A stretch of 64,000 nt of DNA from Streptomyces sp. NBC_01428 (lineage in GTDB: Bacteria; Actinomycetota; Actinomycetes; Streptomycetales; Streptomycetaceae). The position numbers and the translations under genes were made by a program. Numbering within the stretch: the first letter of the stretch is position 1; every line of letters begins with the position of its first letter. This document shows positions 7,724 to 17,800 of the stretch, piece after piece. The notes beneath the pieces are model-generated. The model saw only the letters and a program-made list of their open reading frames with translations, was not told the origin of the DNA and searched no databases. The stretch spans positions 6,696,001 through 6,760,000 of the forward strand of contig NZ_CP109499.1 of assembly GCF_036231965.1 (NCBI RefSeq). Direction: 5' to 3'.

Positions 7724-8908
7724 TCACCCCCGGCCGGGACCCGTCCTGGGCGGCTCCTTGGAGTACGCGTTGGCGAACGAGTACGAGTAGCGGCTGCGGT
7801 GCAGGCGGGACGGCACGCCGTCCCCGCCGTCCGCGCCGTCCCGGTCCTCGTGCCCGGCGCGGCGTCCCTGGCCGGGCGTGAGCACCGCCTCGGCGGTGTT
7901 GACCCGGGGCAGCGCGTAGGGGTGCTGTTCGGTCAGCCAGCGCATCATCTGCTCGCGGACCGTGACCCGTACCGTCCAGATGTCGTCCGCGTCCTTCGCG
8001 GTGACCAGAGCGCGGACCTGCAGTGTGTTGGGCGTCGTGTCGGTGACGGCGAGACCGTAGTCGCGGCCGTCCCAGGCCGGGCACTCGCGCAGGATGTCGC
8101 GCAGCTTCCCGCGCATCGCCTCCACCGGGGCGGAGTGGTCGAGGTGCAGGAAGACGATCCCGGTCATCTGCGGAGTGCCTCGGGACCAGTTCTCGAACGG
8201 CTTGGACGTGAAGTACGACACCGGCATGGTGATCCGGCGCTCGTCCCAGGTCCGCACCGTGAGGAAGGTCAGGGTGATCTCCTCGACGGTGCCCCACTCG
8301 CCGTCGACGACCACGGTGTCGCCGAGCCGCACCATGTCGCCGAAGGCGATCTGCAGTCCGGCGAAGAGGTTCGACAGCGTGGACTGGGCGGCGACACCGG
8401 CGACGATGCCGAGGATTCCGGCCGAGGCCAGCAGCGAGGCGCCCGCCGCCCGCATCGCGGGGAAGGTCAGCAGCATCGCGGAGACGGCGACCACGCCGAC
8501 GACGGCGGTGACCACGCGCTGGATCAGCGCGACCTGGGTCCGGACCCGGCGCACCCGCGCCGGATCGCGGTGCGCGTTCGCGTAGCGCGAGTACGAGGTG
8601 TCCACGATCGCCGTCGTGACGCTCACGACCAGCCAGGCGGCGGCACCGATGAGGATCAGGGTCAGGGTTCTGCCGATGCCGACGCGGTGCTCCATCAGCA
8701 GCTTCGCCTGGTCGAAGGAGCCTCTGAGCAGTGCCGCGAACAGGACCAGCTGGAAGGGGATGCGGCCACGGCGGAGCAGACCCCACAGGGAGGTCTCTCT
8801 GTGCCGGTCGTCCACCCGACGCAACAGGAGGTCCACGGACCACCCGATGAGCAGTGCGAGCACGACCGAGCCGCCGACGACGATCACCGGGCGCAGTACG
8901 TTCTCCAT
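7724..8908 (-). CDS. MscS-family mechanosensitive ion channel
   Basis: Opens under membrane tension to release solutes on osmotic downshock. The 394-residue protein has several N-terminal membrane segments (from VIVVGGSVVLALLIGW). The MscS pore helix lies near GASLLASAGILGIVAGVAAQ, followed by LSNLFAGLQIAF and the beta domain DMVRLGDTVVVDGEWGTVEEI. The C-terminal ~40 residues are polar and probably disordered. ATG 8908 is chosen because the frame upstream has no membrane-protein character and because TACGTT ends 7 bases before it, suggesting a leaderless transcript. Confidence 0.9.
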   Translation of the reverse strand: MENVLRPVIVVGGSVVLALLIGWSVDLLLRRVDDRHRETSLWGLLRRGRIPFQLVLFAALLRGSFDQAKLLMEHRVGIGRTLTLILIGAAAWLVVSVTTAIVDTSYSRYANAHRDPARVRRVRTQVALIQRVVTAVVGVVAVSAMLLTFPAMRAAGASLLASAGILGIVAGVAAQSTLSNLFAGLQIAFGDMVRLGDTVVVDGEWGTVEEITLTFLTVRTWDERRITMPVSYFTSKPFENWSRGTPQMTGIVFLHLDHSAPVEAMRGKLRDILRECPAWDGRDYGLAVTDTTPNTLQVRALVTAKDADDIWTVRVTVREQMMRWLTEQHPYALPRVNTAEAVLTPGQGRRAGHEDRDGADGGDGVPSRLHRSRYSYSFANAYSKEPPRTGPGRG

Positions 8909-8915
8909 GCCAAGG

Positions 8916-8921
8916 AACGTA
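8916..8921 (-). promoter_or_regulatory. -10-like hexamer for a leaderless mscS transcript
   Basis: TACGTT (minus strand) ends 7 bases before ATG 8908. No Shine-Dalgarno is visible. Confidence 0.45.
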
Positions 8922-9084
8922 ACCGGCTCGCGGCGCTCATGAACATGTGATCTCCGGGCGAAACGGGGTATGCCGCGAGGGCGCCACCGCGTACGCCGCC
9001 CGATCAGCGGTGCCACGACGTCGATGTGACACGGGGCACGGCCTCCGTTCTGGGCTGTCGGTCCCGGCTGGCACCATGGAACCC

Positions 9085-9654
9085 ATGGACATCATGCTTT
9101 TCCACTCGACGTACGGTCTGCGCCCCGCGGTGCGCGCGGCGGCGGACCGGCTGCGGGCCGCGGGACACGAGGTGTGGACGCCCGACCTCTTCGAGGGGCG
9201 CACCTTCGACACCGTGGAGGAGGGCATGGCCTTCAACGAGGAGATCGGCAAGGTCGAGCTGCTCAAGCGCGCCGTGCTGGCCGCCGCGCCCTACTCCGAC
9301 CGGGGCCTGGTCTACGCGGGCTTCTCCCTCGGAGCCTCCGTCGCGCAGACCCTGGCCCTCGGCGACGAGAAGGCCCGCGGGCTGCTCCTGCTGCACGGCA
9401 CGTCGGACATCGCGGAGACCGCTTCGGTGGACGACCTGCCCGTCCAGCTCCATGTCGCCGAGCCCGACCAGTTCGAGACCGACGACTGGCTGAGCGCCTG
9501 GTACCTCCAGATGCAGAGAGCCGGCGCCGACGTGGAGGTCTACCGCTACGCGGGCGCCGGCCACCTCTACACCGACCCCGACCTCCCCGACTACGACGCC
9601 CAGGCGGCCGAGGCCACCTGGAAGGTGGCACTCGGCTTCATCGACAGTCTGTAG
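9085..9654 (+). CDS. dienelactone-hydrolase-like alpha/beta hydrolase
   Basis: 189 residues, the size of small DLH-family hydrolases. The N-terminal strand MDIMLFHSTYGLRPAVRAAADRL is followed by GHEVWTPDLFEGRTFD. The nucleophile region reads VYAGFSLGASVAQTLAL, where Gly-Phe-Ser-Leu-Gly replaces the Cys nucleophile of classical dienelactone hydrolase by Ser. The histidine is in YAGAGHLYTDPDLPDYD. The substrate is unknown. The frame is open to 8947; ATG 9085 (or 9076) begins the conserved first strand, and CACCAT ends 7 bases before 9085. It converges on phoD. Confidence 0.85.
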   Translation: MDIMLFHSTYGLRPAVRAAADRLRAAGHEVWTPDLFEGRTFDTVEEGMAFNEEIGKVELLKRAVLAAAPYSDRGLVYAGFSLGASVAQTLALGDEKARGLLLLHGTSDIAETASVDDLPVQLHVAEPDQFETDDWLSAWYLQMQRAGADVEVYRYAGAGHLYTDPDLPDYDAQAAEATWKVALGFIDSL

Positions 9655-9677
9655 CTGTTGCCGGAGGCAGGGGTCTG

Positions 9678-9700
9678 CGACCCGGTGCTACACCGGGTCG
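9678..9700. terminator. perfect hairpin at the phoD stop codon
   Basis: CGACCCGGTG-cta-CACCGGGTCG, a perfect 10-bp stem. The loop contains the phoD stop codon (TAG on the minus strand), and the hairpin lies 24 bases after the hydrolase stop, so it is placed to end both convergent transcripts. Confidence 0.6.
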
Positions 9701-11358
9701 TAGGTGCGCTCCATCGTCTGGGTGCCGCTGCGGGTCCGGTACGAACGGGCCCAGGACGAGGTCGCGTTCGGGTTCGTGCGGTCGGACGTGACGTAGAAGT
9801 CCATCTGCGCGCGGGCGGTCGTGATGTCCAGGACGCCGTAGCCGTGGCGGTCGGTGTCGATCCAGTGGACGTGGCGGTTGGCCGCGCGGATGACCGGTGA
9901 CGCGAGGGCGGAGACGGTGCCCTCGGGGACCTTGACGATGTCGTCGAGGTTGTCGGAGGTCATCGAGGTGACCACGAACTCGGTCGCCGCGGAGGCCGAC
10001 AGTGGGTACGTGCCGGCGTCCACCGGCACGTCGTTGGCCCAGGCCATGTGGATGTCGCCGGTCAGGAACACCGTGTTGCGGATCGCGTTGGAGCGCAGGT
10101 GCGCGAGCAGTTCGCGGCGGTCGTCCGTGTAGCCGTCCCACTGGTCGGTGTTGAGGGCGATGCCCTCCTGCGGCAGTCCGAGCAGCTTGGCGAGCGGCTT
10201 GAGCAGGTCGGCGGAGAGCGCCCCCACCGCGAACGGCGAGATCATCACGGAGTTGCCGACCAGCCGCCAGGTGGTGTCCGAGGCCTTGAGCCCGGTCTTC
10301 AGCCAGTCGAGCTGCGCGCGGCCGGTGATCGTACGGTCCGGGTCGTCGACCGAGCCGCTGGCCGTGGCCGCCTGCTGCGAGCGGAAGGAGCGCAGGTCGA
10401 GCAGGGAGAGGTCCGCGAGCTTGCCGAAGCGCAGCCGGCGGTAGGTGGTGCCGGCGATCGCCGGGCGGACCGGCATCCACTCGAAGTACGCCTGCTTGGC
10501 GGCGGACTGACGGGCCGACCAGGTGCCCTCGGCGCCCTCGGTGTGATTGACGGCGCCGCCCGACCAGGCGTTGTCGGCGAACTCGTGATCGTCCCAGATC
10601 GCCACGACGGGCGCCTTGTGGTGCAGGGCCTGCAGGTCCGGGTCGGTCTTGTAACGGCCGTGCCGGGTGCGGTAGTCGGCGAGGGTGATGATCTCGTTGG
10701 CCGGGGCGTGCGGCCGGACGACCGTGCCCCGGGTGCCGTACTCCCCGGACTTGTACTCGTAGATGTAGTCGCCCAGGTGCAGCCAGGCGTCGAGGTCGCC
10801 GCGGGCCGCGAGGTGGCGGTACGCCGAGAAGTAGCCCGCCTCCCAGTTGGCGCAGGAGACCACGCCGAAGCGCAGACCGGGGACCGCCGCGTCCGCCGCC
10901 GGCGCGGTGCGGGTGCGCGCCGCCGGGGAGTCGGTGCCTCCGGAGGAGAACCGGAACCAGTAGTCGGTGGCGGGCCGCAGGCCGCGGATGTCCGCCTTGA
11001 CGGTGTGGTCGGAGGCGGCCGTCGCCACGGTGGAGCCCTTGGCGACGACCGTGGTGAACGCCTTGTCCGTGGCGACGGTCCAGCTCACCTCGGTGTCCGC
11101 GCCGAGCCCGGAGCCCGGTACGGCACTGGACTCGGGGGTCACCCGGGTCCACAGGAGGACGCCGTCGGGCAGCGGGTCGCCGGAGGCGACGCCGTGCAGG
11201 AAGGCGGGGGCCTCGGTCGCGGCCCGCGCGGGCAGCGCGGCGGCGAGCGGGGCGGCGAGGACGGCGGTGGCGGCCGCGGCCTTGACGACCGAACGGCGGC
11301 TGGGGGCACGGGAGTCGAGGACGCCCGCGGAGTCGGATGATCTCTGTCGACTGGTCAC
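9688..11358 (-). CDS. phoD: secreted alkaline phosphatase PhoD
   Basis: A Tat-exported phosphodiesterase/phosphomonoesterase of 556 residues that releases phosphate outside the cell. The N-terminus has the twin-arginine motif SRRSVVK near residues 20-26, a hydrophobic stretch and an ALPARA cleavage site. An N-terminal PhoD domain (FLHGVASGDPLPDGVLLWTR) is followed by the metallophosphatase core with SCANWEAGYF, LHLGDYIYEY, WDDHEFADN and LTGDIHMAW, which hold the Fe/Ca ligands. GTG 11358 is the start; TAACCT ends 8 bases upstream. In S. coelicolor the orthologue belongs to the Pho regulon, but I found no convincing pair of PHO-box repeats here. Confidence 0.93.
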   Translation of the reverse strand: MTSRQRSSDSAGVLDSRAPSRRSVVKAAAATAVLAAPLAAALPARAATEAPAFLHGVASGDPLPDGVLLWTRVTPESSAVPGSGLGADTEVSWTVATDKAFTTVVAKGSTVATAASDHTVKADIRGLRPATDYWFRFSSGGTDSPAARTRTAPAADAAVPGLRFGVVSCANWEAGYFSAYRHLAARGDLDAWLHLGDYIYEYKSGEYGTRGTVVRPHAPANEIITLADYRTRHGRYKTDPDLQALHHKAPVVAIWDDHEFADNAWSGGAVNHTEGAEGTWSARQSAAKQAYFEWMPVRPAIAGTTYRRLRFGKLADLSLLDLRSFRSQQAATASGSVDDPDRTITGRAQLDWLKTGLKASDTTWRLVGNSVMISPFAVGALSADLLKPLAKLLGLPQEGIALNTDQWDGYTDDRRELLAHLRSNAIRNTVFLTGDIHMAWANDVPVDAGTYPLSASAATEFVVTSMTSDNLDDIVKVPEGTVSALASPVIRAANRHVHWIDTDRHGYGVLDITTARAQMDFYVTSDRTNPNATSSWARSYRTRSGTQTMERTYDPV

Positions 11359-11386
11359 GGCCGATCAGGTTACCGACCGGTACAGC

Positions 11387-11421
11387 CAAAAAGCGGGCGA
11401 ACTTGTGAAAGTTCGCCCGCT
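11387..11421 (-). terminator. intrinsic terminator of the dsbA-like gene
   Basis: On the minus strand, AGCGGGCGAACT-ttcac-AAGTTCGCCCGCT is followed directly by TTTTT. This is a textbook stem plus U-run about 50 bases after the stop at 11474, and it separates the dsbA-like gene from the phoD promoter. Confidence 0.85.
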
Positions 11422-11473
11422 CTTCGCCTACCGGCCGCTCAGATCACCTGGGTCGCCGGGTTACCTGCGGCGG

Positions 11474-12322
11474 TCAGCCCTTGAGAGCCGCTTCCATCGC
11501 CTTGGTGTAGTCGGCGACGGACATCGGCGCGGCCTGGCCGTCCGCTCCGGTGAGCTTCTTGCCGTCCATCACCAGGCTCGGGGTGCCGTTCACGTCGTCC
11601 TTGTTCGTGTTGAACGTCTCCGACATGGCCAGGCCCCAGGCGTCGTACTTGCCGTCCTTGACGGCACTCTGGAACGCGGTGTTGTTCTTCAGTGCGGCGA
11701 CCGTGTTCGCGACCTTGATCAAGTAGGCGTCGCTCTTGAACTTGTCGTCCGTCTCCTCGGGGTGGTACTTCGCCGAGTAGAGCGCGGTCTTGTACTCCAG
11801 GAAGGCCTCGGGGCTCACGTTCAGCGCGGCGCCCAGGGCGCTCATGGCGTTCTTGGAGCCCTCGCCGCGGGAACCGATCTGGATCTTGCCCTTGTCGTCG
11901 GTGTCGCCGTCGAGGAACGTGCCGCCGATGTACTGGATCTTGAACTTGCCGGCGTCGAAGTCCTTCTTCAGGGTCGGGCCGACGGTCTGCTCGAAGGAGG
12001 CGCAGATCGGGCAGCGCGGGTCCTCGTACAGCTTCAGGGTCTTCTTGGCGGTGCTCTTGCCGAGAACGACCGTGGTGCCGTTCGTGCCGGTGGTGTTGGC
12101 CGGGGCGACGACCTTGTCGCTCGCGACGGCCTCCCACTGGGACGGCTTGTTGTTCTGCACGACCGCGTAGCCGATGCCGCCGGCTATCGCGAGGACCGCG
12201 ACCAGGGAGCCGGCCACGATCGCCTGGCGCTTGACCTTGTCGCGCTTGGCCTGACGCTCGCGTTCGACGCGCAGGCGCTCGCGGGCCGCCGTCTTCGCCG
12301 ACTGGCTGTTCCGCTTGCTCAT
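11474..12322 (-). CDS. membrane-anchored DsbA-like thioredoxin-fold protein (CPIC)
   Basis: 282 residues. An N-terminal Arg/Lys/Glu-rich cytoplasmic segment (residues 1-32) is followed by one membrane helix (about 34-55, IVAGSLVAVLAIAGGIGYAV) and an extracytoplasmic thioredoxin fold with Cys104-Pro-Ile-Cys107 (YEDPRCPICASFE). The cis-Pro loop is NGTPSLVMDG. This DsbA_2/Thioredoxin_4 architecture is typical of actinobacterial oxidoreductases that act on exported proteins. ATG 12322 is preceded by GGAG. A close relative with CPAC lies at 49663-50439. The gene downstream of the same-strand membrane gene at 12458 is separated by 135 bases and probably has its own promoter. Confidence 0.92.
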   Translation of the reverse strand: MSKRNSQSAKTAARERLRVERERQAKRDKVKRQAIVAGSLVAVLAIAGGIGYAVVQNNKPSQWEAVASDKVVAPANTTGTNGTTVVLGKSTAKKTLKLYEDPRCPICASFEQTVGPTLKKDFDAGKFKIQYIGGTFLDGDTDDKGKIQIGSRGEGSKNAMSALGAALNVSPEAFLEYKTALYSAKYHPEETDDKFKSDAYLIKVANTVAALKNNTAFQSAVKDGKYDAWGLAMSETFNTNKDDVNGTPSLVMDGKKLTGADGQAAPMSVADYTKAMEAALKG

Positions 12323-12457
12323 AGTGGTGATCTCCAAGGGGGACGCGCACGGGTCGTACGCGGAATACGTGAGGGGGACTGCCGGCGCTCGGGGAGCCGT
12401 GGCGCGGGGCGGTTGCGGGGAGCCGCCGCTCGGGAGGCGTTCCTCGGGAGCGGTCGC

Positions 12458-13144
12458 TCAGGCGAGAGCGGCGGCGACGGGTGGTCCGCGTCGGCCCAGG
12501 GAGTGCACGAACAGGAGGGTGCGGGCGGCGGTCGTCCGGCGCGGGGCCCGCGGCAGCGGACGGGCCGGGGCGAGCCGGACGGTCACCGCGGCGACCGCGA
12601 GCAGCAGCGGCCGGAACGTCGAGGCGGCCACCGCGCGGAGGAGCTGGTCCAGGGCGCGCTCACCGCGCCGCAGCCAGGCGGCCGCCAGCAGGCCGACGGC
12701 GAGGTGGGCGCCGAGCAGCAGCCAGGCGGCGGCCGGGTCGGCGTGCGCGATCAGGACGCCGGCGTGGTCGGGCGCCCCGCCGGTCACCCGGGAGAGGGGC
12801 GTGCCCACGCTGCCGCCGCCGCACAGGACGTCCAGGCCCACGGCGCGCAGGGGACCGGCGACCGGGCCGCCCGCGCTGCCGTAGCAGACGTGCTGGCCCG
12901 TGGTGAAGACCGTGTCGGCGGCCAGCTCCAGCGGGATCAGCAGGGCCGCGATCCGGCCGAAGCCGCGCTCGCGGCCCGCCAGCGCGAAGGCGACGGCGAA
13001 GACGGCGGCGGCGATCGCGGCCACGGTCGTCAGCGGCAGCGGGACCCGGGACAGCAGCACGTGCGACGCGGCGGACAGCGTCACGACGACAGCCGTGAAC
13101 ACCGCCGCGCGCACGGCTCTGAGCTGGATCCCGGATATGTCCAT
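12458..13144 (-). CDS. integral membrane protein of unknown function
   Basis: 228 residues with about five to six membrane segments (VRAAVFTAVVVTLSAASHVLL, TVAAIAAAVFAVAFALAG and others), a loop with two Cys (HVCYGSAGG and DVLCGGG), and a short Arg-rich C-terminal tail. Homologues are usually called integral membrane proteins without function. The start at ATG 13144 (MDISGIQLRAVR) has GGAG in GGGAGACTCTCCTCC upstream. It lies between the DUF2252 gene and the DsbA-like gene on the same strand. The two cysteines facing out could make it a partner of the DsbA-like protein, but that is a guess. Confidence 0.75.
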   Translation of the reverse strand: MDISGIQLRAVRAAVFTAVVVTLSAASHVLLSRVPLPLTTVAAIAAAVFAVAFALAGRERGFGRIAALLIPLELAADTVFTTGQHVCYGSAGGPVAGPLRAVGLDVLCGGGSVGTPLSRVTGGAPDHAGVLIAHADPAAAWLLLGAHLAVGLLAAAWLRRGERALDQLLRAVAASTFRPLLLAVAAVTVRLAPARPLPRAPRRTTAARTLLFVHSLGRRGPPVAAALA

Positions 13145-13244
13145 AGCGGAGGAGAGTCTCCCACGCGCTGCCGTAAGAGCCCCCTAAAGGGTGCCTGTGC
13201 GTTACGGGAGCGTTGTGGTGCGGAGACCCCGCGTGGCCGCCGGG

Positions 13245-14573
13245 CTACAGGCCCGGGATCCGTCCGTTGCGGAACAGGTCCACGAAGATCTGGTGGTCGG
13301 TGCGCGCCCGGGAGCCGTAGCTGTGGGCGAAGTCGACCAGGAGACCGGCGAAGCCCTCCTCGTCACCGGCGATCGCGGCGTCGATGGCCCGCTCGGTGGA
13401 GAACGGCACCAGCTCCGAGTGGCCGCTGTCGTCGTCCGCCGCCGCGTGCATCGCCGCGGTGGCCCGGCCGAGGTCCGCGACGACCGAGGCGATCTCCTCG
13501 GGGTCGTCGAGGTCGCTCCAGTCGAGGTCCACCGCGTACGGCGAGACCTCGGCGACGAGCTGGCCCGCGCCGTCCAGCTCGGTCCAGCCGAGCCACGGGT
13601 CCGCGTGCGCCTGGAGGGCACGCTGCGAGATCACCGTGCGGTGGCCCTCGTGCTGGAAGTAGCCGCGGACCGCGGGGTCCGTGATGTGCCGGGAGACGGC
13701 CGGGGTCTGGGCCTGCTTGATGTAGATCACCACGTCGTTCTCCAGGGCGTCGCTGTTGCCCTCCAGGAGGATGTTGTACGACGGGAGACCGGCCGAGCCG
13801 ATGCCGATGCCGCGGCGGCCCACGACGTCCTTCACGCGGTAGGAGTCGGGGCGGGTCAGCGAGGACTCCGGGAGGGTCTCCAGATAGCCGTCGAAGGCCG
13901 CGAGGACCTTGTAGCGGGTGGCCGCGTCCAGCTCGATGGAGCCGCCGCCCGGGGCGAAACGGCGCTCGAAGTCACGGATCTCGGTCATCGAGTCGAGCAG
14001 TCCGAAGCGGGTGAGCGAGCGGGCCACGCGCAGCGCGCCCAGCAGCGGGCCGTCGGCGGTGTCCAGCGTGAAGGGGGGCACCTCGTCGTTCTTGGCGCCC
14101 GTCGAGAGGGCGTGGATGCGCTCGCGGTAGGCACCCGCGTAGATCCGGACCAGCTCGGTGATCTGGTCGTCGCTGAGCGCCTTCGCGTAGCCGATCAGGG
14201 CCACGGAGGCGGCGAAGCGCTTGAGGTCCCAGGTGAAGGGGCCGACATAGGCCTCGTCGAAGTCGTTCACGTTGAAGATCAGGCGGCCCTGGGCGTCCAT
14301 GTAGGTGCCGAAGTTCTCCGCGTGCAGGTCGCCGTGGATCCACACGCGCGAGGTGCGCTCGTCCAGGTACGGGCCGCCCCGCTTGTCCTGTTCGAGGTCG
14401 TGGTAGAACAGGCCGGCCGTGCCGCGGTAGAACGCGAAGGCGGACGCCGCCATCTTGCGGAACTTCACGCGGAACGCGGCCGGGTCGGCGGCCAGGAGCT
14501 CGCCGAAGGCGGTGTCGAATACGGCGAGGATCTGCTCGCCGCGTTGCTCGTCGCTGAGCTGCGGGACCGACAT
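13245..14573 (-). CDS. DUF2252 family protein
   Basis: 442 residues matching the DUF2252 family, whose members carry a kinase-like phosphotransferase signature but have no proven reaction. The key block is WIHGDLHAENFG followed about 14 residues on by FNVNDFDEA. These resemble the HGDxHxxN catalytic loop and the metal-binding D of aminoglycoside-phosphotransferase-fold proteins. No signal peptide or membrane segment is visible. ATG 14573 is fixed by a good AGGAGG 10 bases upstream; the open frame beyond it is not coding. It is divergent from dnaE, with ~270 bases between the two starts. Confidence 0.88.
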   Translation of the reverse strand: MSVPQLSDEQRGEQILAVFDTAFGELLAADPAAFRVKFRKMAASAFAFYRGTAGLFYHDLEQDKRGGPYLDERTSRVWIHGDLHAENFGTYMDAQGRLIFNVNDFDEAYVGPFTWDLKRFAASVALIGYAKALSDDQITELVRIYAGAYRERIHALSTGAKNDEVPPFTLDTADGPLLGALRVARSLTRFGLLDSMTEIRDFERRFAPGGGSIELDAATRYKVLAAFDGYLETLPESSLTRPDSYRVKDVVGRRGIGIGSAGLPSYNILLEGNSDALENDVVIYIKQAQTPAVSRHITDPAVRGYFQHEGHRTVISQRALQAHADPWLGWTELDGAGQLVAEVSPYAVDLDWSDLDDPEEIASVVADLGRATAAMHAAADDDSGHSELVPFSTERAIDAAIAGDEEGFAGLLVDFAHSYGSRARTDHQIFVDLFRNGRIPGL

Positions 14574-14841
14574 CGCTGGGTGCCTCCTGGTGCAGGTGGT
14601 GCGGGACATGAGGGAGCGGACGCGCCGCACCCGGGACAAGGGTGTCCGTCCACTTCCAACGGACGAAGATACGCCGGAGTGCCCGGCCTCCGGCGGCGAA
14701 CGCACACCCCCGGGCCCGGGGCCCCGCCTGAAGGTACGGGTGATGCTCCGCGGAGTGTCAGTCGGGCGTCATAGACTTCGACGCTGTCCCCCCAGACTGT
14801 CCGCAGCCTGTCGCCGATCGTTCTTCTTGGAGGCCGCAACC

Positions 14842-17800
14842 GTGTCGAAGCCGCCGTTCACGCACCTGCACGTCCACACCCAGTACTCGCTGCTGGACGG
14901 TGCCGCGCGGCTCAAGGACATGTTCGACGCGTGCAACGACATGGGCATGACCCATATCGCGATGAGCGACCACGGCAACCTGCACGGGGCCTACGACTTC
15001 TTCCACACGGCCAAGAAGGCGGGCGTCACGCCGATCATCGGCATCGAGGCGTACGTCGCGCCCGAGTCCCGGCGCAACAAGCGCAAGATCCAGTGGGGCC
15101 AGCCGCACCAGAAGCGCGACGACGTGTCCGGTTCGGGTGGTTACACGCACAAGACGATCTGGGCGGCGAACCGGACGGGCCTGCACAACCTCTTCAAGCT
15201 CTCCTCGGACGCGTACGCCGAGGGCTGGCTCCAGAAGTGGCCCCGGATGGACAAGGAGACGATCTCCAAGTGGTCCGAGGGACTCATCGCCTCCACCGGC
15301 TGCCCCTCCGGCGAGCTGCAGACCCGGCTACGCCTCGGCCAGTTCGACGAGGCACTGAAGTCGGCCGCCGAGTACCAGGACATCTTCGGCAAGGACCGGT
15401 ACTTCCTGGAGCTGATGGACCACGGCATCGAGATCGAGCGCCGGGTCCGTGACGGGCTCCTGGAGATCGGCAGGAAGCTCGGCATCCCGCCCCTGGTGAC
15501 GAACGACTCGCACTACACGTACGCGCACGAGGCGACCGCGCACGACGCCCTGCTGTGCATCCAGACCGGCAAGAACCTCTCCGACCCGGACCGCTTCCGC
15601 TTCGACGGCACCGGTTACTACCTGAAGTCGACGGACGAGATGTACGCCGTCGACTCCTCGGAGGCCTGGCAGCAGGGCTGCGCCAACACCCTGCTGGTCG
15701 CCGAGCAGGTCGACACGGCCGGCATGTTCGAGGCGAAGAACCTCATGCCGAAGTTCGACATCCCCGAGGGCTTCACCGAGATCACCTGGTTCAAGGAGGA
15801 AGTCCGGCTCGGCATGGAGCGGCGCTTCCCCGGCGGCGTCCCCGACGACCGCCAGAAGCAGGTCGAGTACGAGATGGACGTCATCATCCAGATGGGGTTC
15901 CCGGGGTACTTCCTCGTCGTCGCCGACTTCATCATGTGGGCCAAGAACCAGGGCATCGCGGTGGGCCCGGGCCGTGGCTCGGCGGCCGGTTCGATCGTCG
16001 CCTACGCCATGGGCATCACCGACCTCGACCCGATCCCGCACGGCCTGATCTTCGAGCGGTTCCTGAACCCCGAGCGCGTCTCCATGCCCGACGTCGACAT
16101 CGACTTCGACGAACGTCGGCGCGTCGAGGTGATCAGGTACGTGACCGAGAAGTACGGCGCCGACAAGGTCGCCATGATCGGCACGTACGGCAAGATCAAG
16201 GCGAAGAACGCCATCAAGGACTCCGCGCGCGTGCTGGGCTACCCGTACGCGATGGGCGACCGGCTCACCAAGGCGATGCCCGCCGACGTCCTCGGCAAGG
16301 GCATCGACCTCAACGGCATCACCGACTCCTCGCACCCCCGCTACGGCGAGGCGGGCGAGATCCGCGCGATGTACGAGAACGAGCCGGACGTCAAGAAGGT
16401 CATCGACACCGCCAAGGGCGTCGAGGGCCTGGTCCGGCAGATGGGCGTGCACGCGGCCGGCGTGATCATGTCCAGCGAGCCCATCGTCGACCATGCCCCG
16501 ATCTGGGTGCGGCACACCGACGGCGTGACCATCACGCAGTGGGACTACCCCCAGTGCGAGTCGCTGGGCCTGCTGAAGATGGACTTCCTCGGCCTGCGCA
16601 ACCTCACGATCATGGACGACGCCATCAAGATGGTGAAGGCCAACAAGGGCATCGACCTGGAGATGCTCGCCCTGCCGCTGGACGACCCCAAGACCTTCGA
16701 ACTGCTCTGCCGCGGTGACACCCTCGGTGTCTTCCAGTTCGACGGCGGCCCGATGCGCTCGCTGCTCCGCCAGATGCAGCCCGACAACTTCGAGGACATC
16801 TCCGCCGTCTCGGCCCTCTACCGGCCGGGCCCGATGGGCATGAACTCGCACATCAACTACGCGGAGCGCAAGAACGGCCGCCAGGAGATCACGCCGATCC
16901 ACAAGGAGCTGGAGGAGCCGCTCCAGGAGGTCCTCGCGGTCACCTACGGCCTGATCGTCTACCAGGAGCAGGTCCAGAAGGCCGCCCAGATCATCGCCGG
17001 GTACTCCCTCGGCGAGGCCGACATCCTGCGCCGCGTGATGGGCAAGAAGAAGGCCGACGAGCTGGCGAAGAACTTCGTCCTCTTCCAGGCGGGCGCCCGC
17101 GAGAACAACTACAGCGACGAGGCGATCCAGGCCCTGTGGGACGTGCTGGTCCCCTTCGCCGGCTACGCCTTCAACAAGGCGCACTCCGCCGCGTACGGAC
17201 TCGTCTCGTACTGGACCGGCTACCTGAAGGCGAACTACCCCGCCGAGTACATGGCGGCGCTGCTCACCTCGGTCAAGGACGACAAGGACAAGTCGGCCGT
17301 CTACCTCAACGAGTGCCGGCGCATGGGCATCAAGGTGCTGCCGCCCAACGTGAACGAGTCCGAGCAGAACTTCGCCGCCCAGGGCGACGACGTGATCCTC
17401 TTCGGCCTCTCCGCCGTCCGCAACGTCGGCACGAACGTGGTGGAGTCGATCATCCGCAGCCGCAAGGCCAAGGGGAAGTACGGCTCGTTCCCCGACTACC
17501 TCGACAAGGTCGAGGCCGTCGCCTGCAACAAGCGCACCACGGAGTCGCTGATCAAGGCGGGTGCCTTCGACACGATGGGGCACACCCGCAAGGGCCTCAC
17601 CGCGCAGTTCGAGCCGATGATCGACAACGTGGTGGCGGTCAAGCGCAAGGAGGCCGAGGGCCAGTTCGACCTCTTCGGCGGCATGGGCGACGAGGCCACC
17701 AGCGAGCCCGGCTTCGGACTCGACGTGGAGTTCACCACCGACGAGTGGGACAAGGTCTATCTGCTCGCCCAGGAGCGGGAGATGCTCGGCCTGTACGTCT

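Noticed and set aside
7592..8950. 452-codon frame opposite mscS
   Set aside because: Low-complexity Arg/Gly/Asp translation antisense to a clear MscS gene.
11359..11420. PHO box upstream of phoD
   Set aside because: Only one GTTCGCC-like unit is present and it is part of the terminator stem; the required tandem 11-base repeats are missing.
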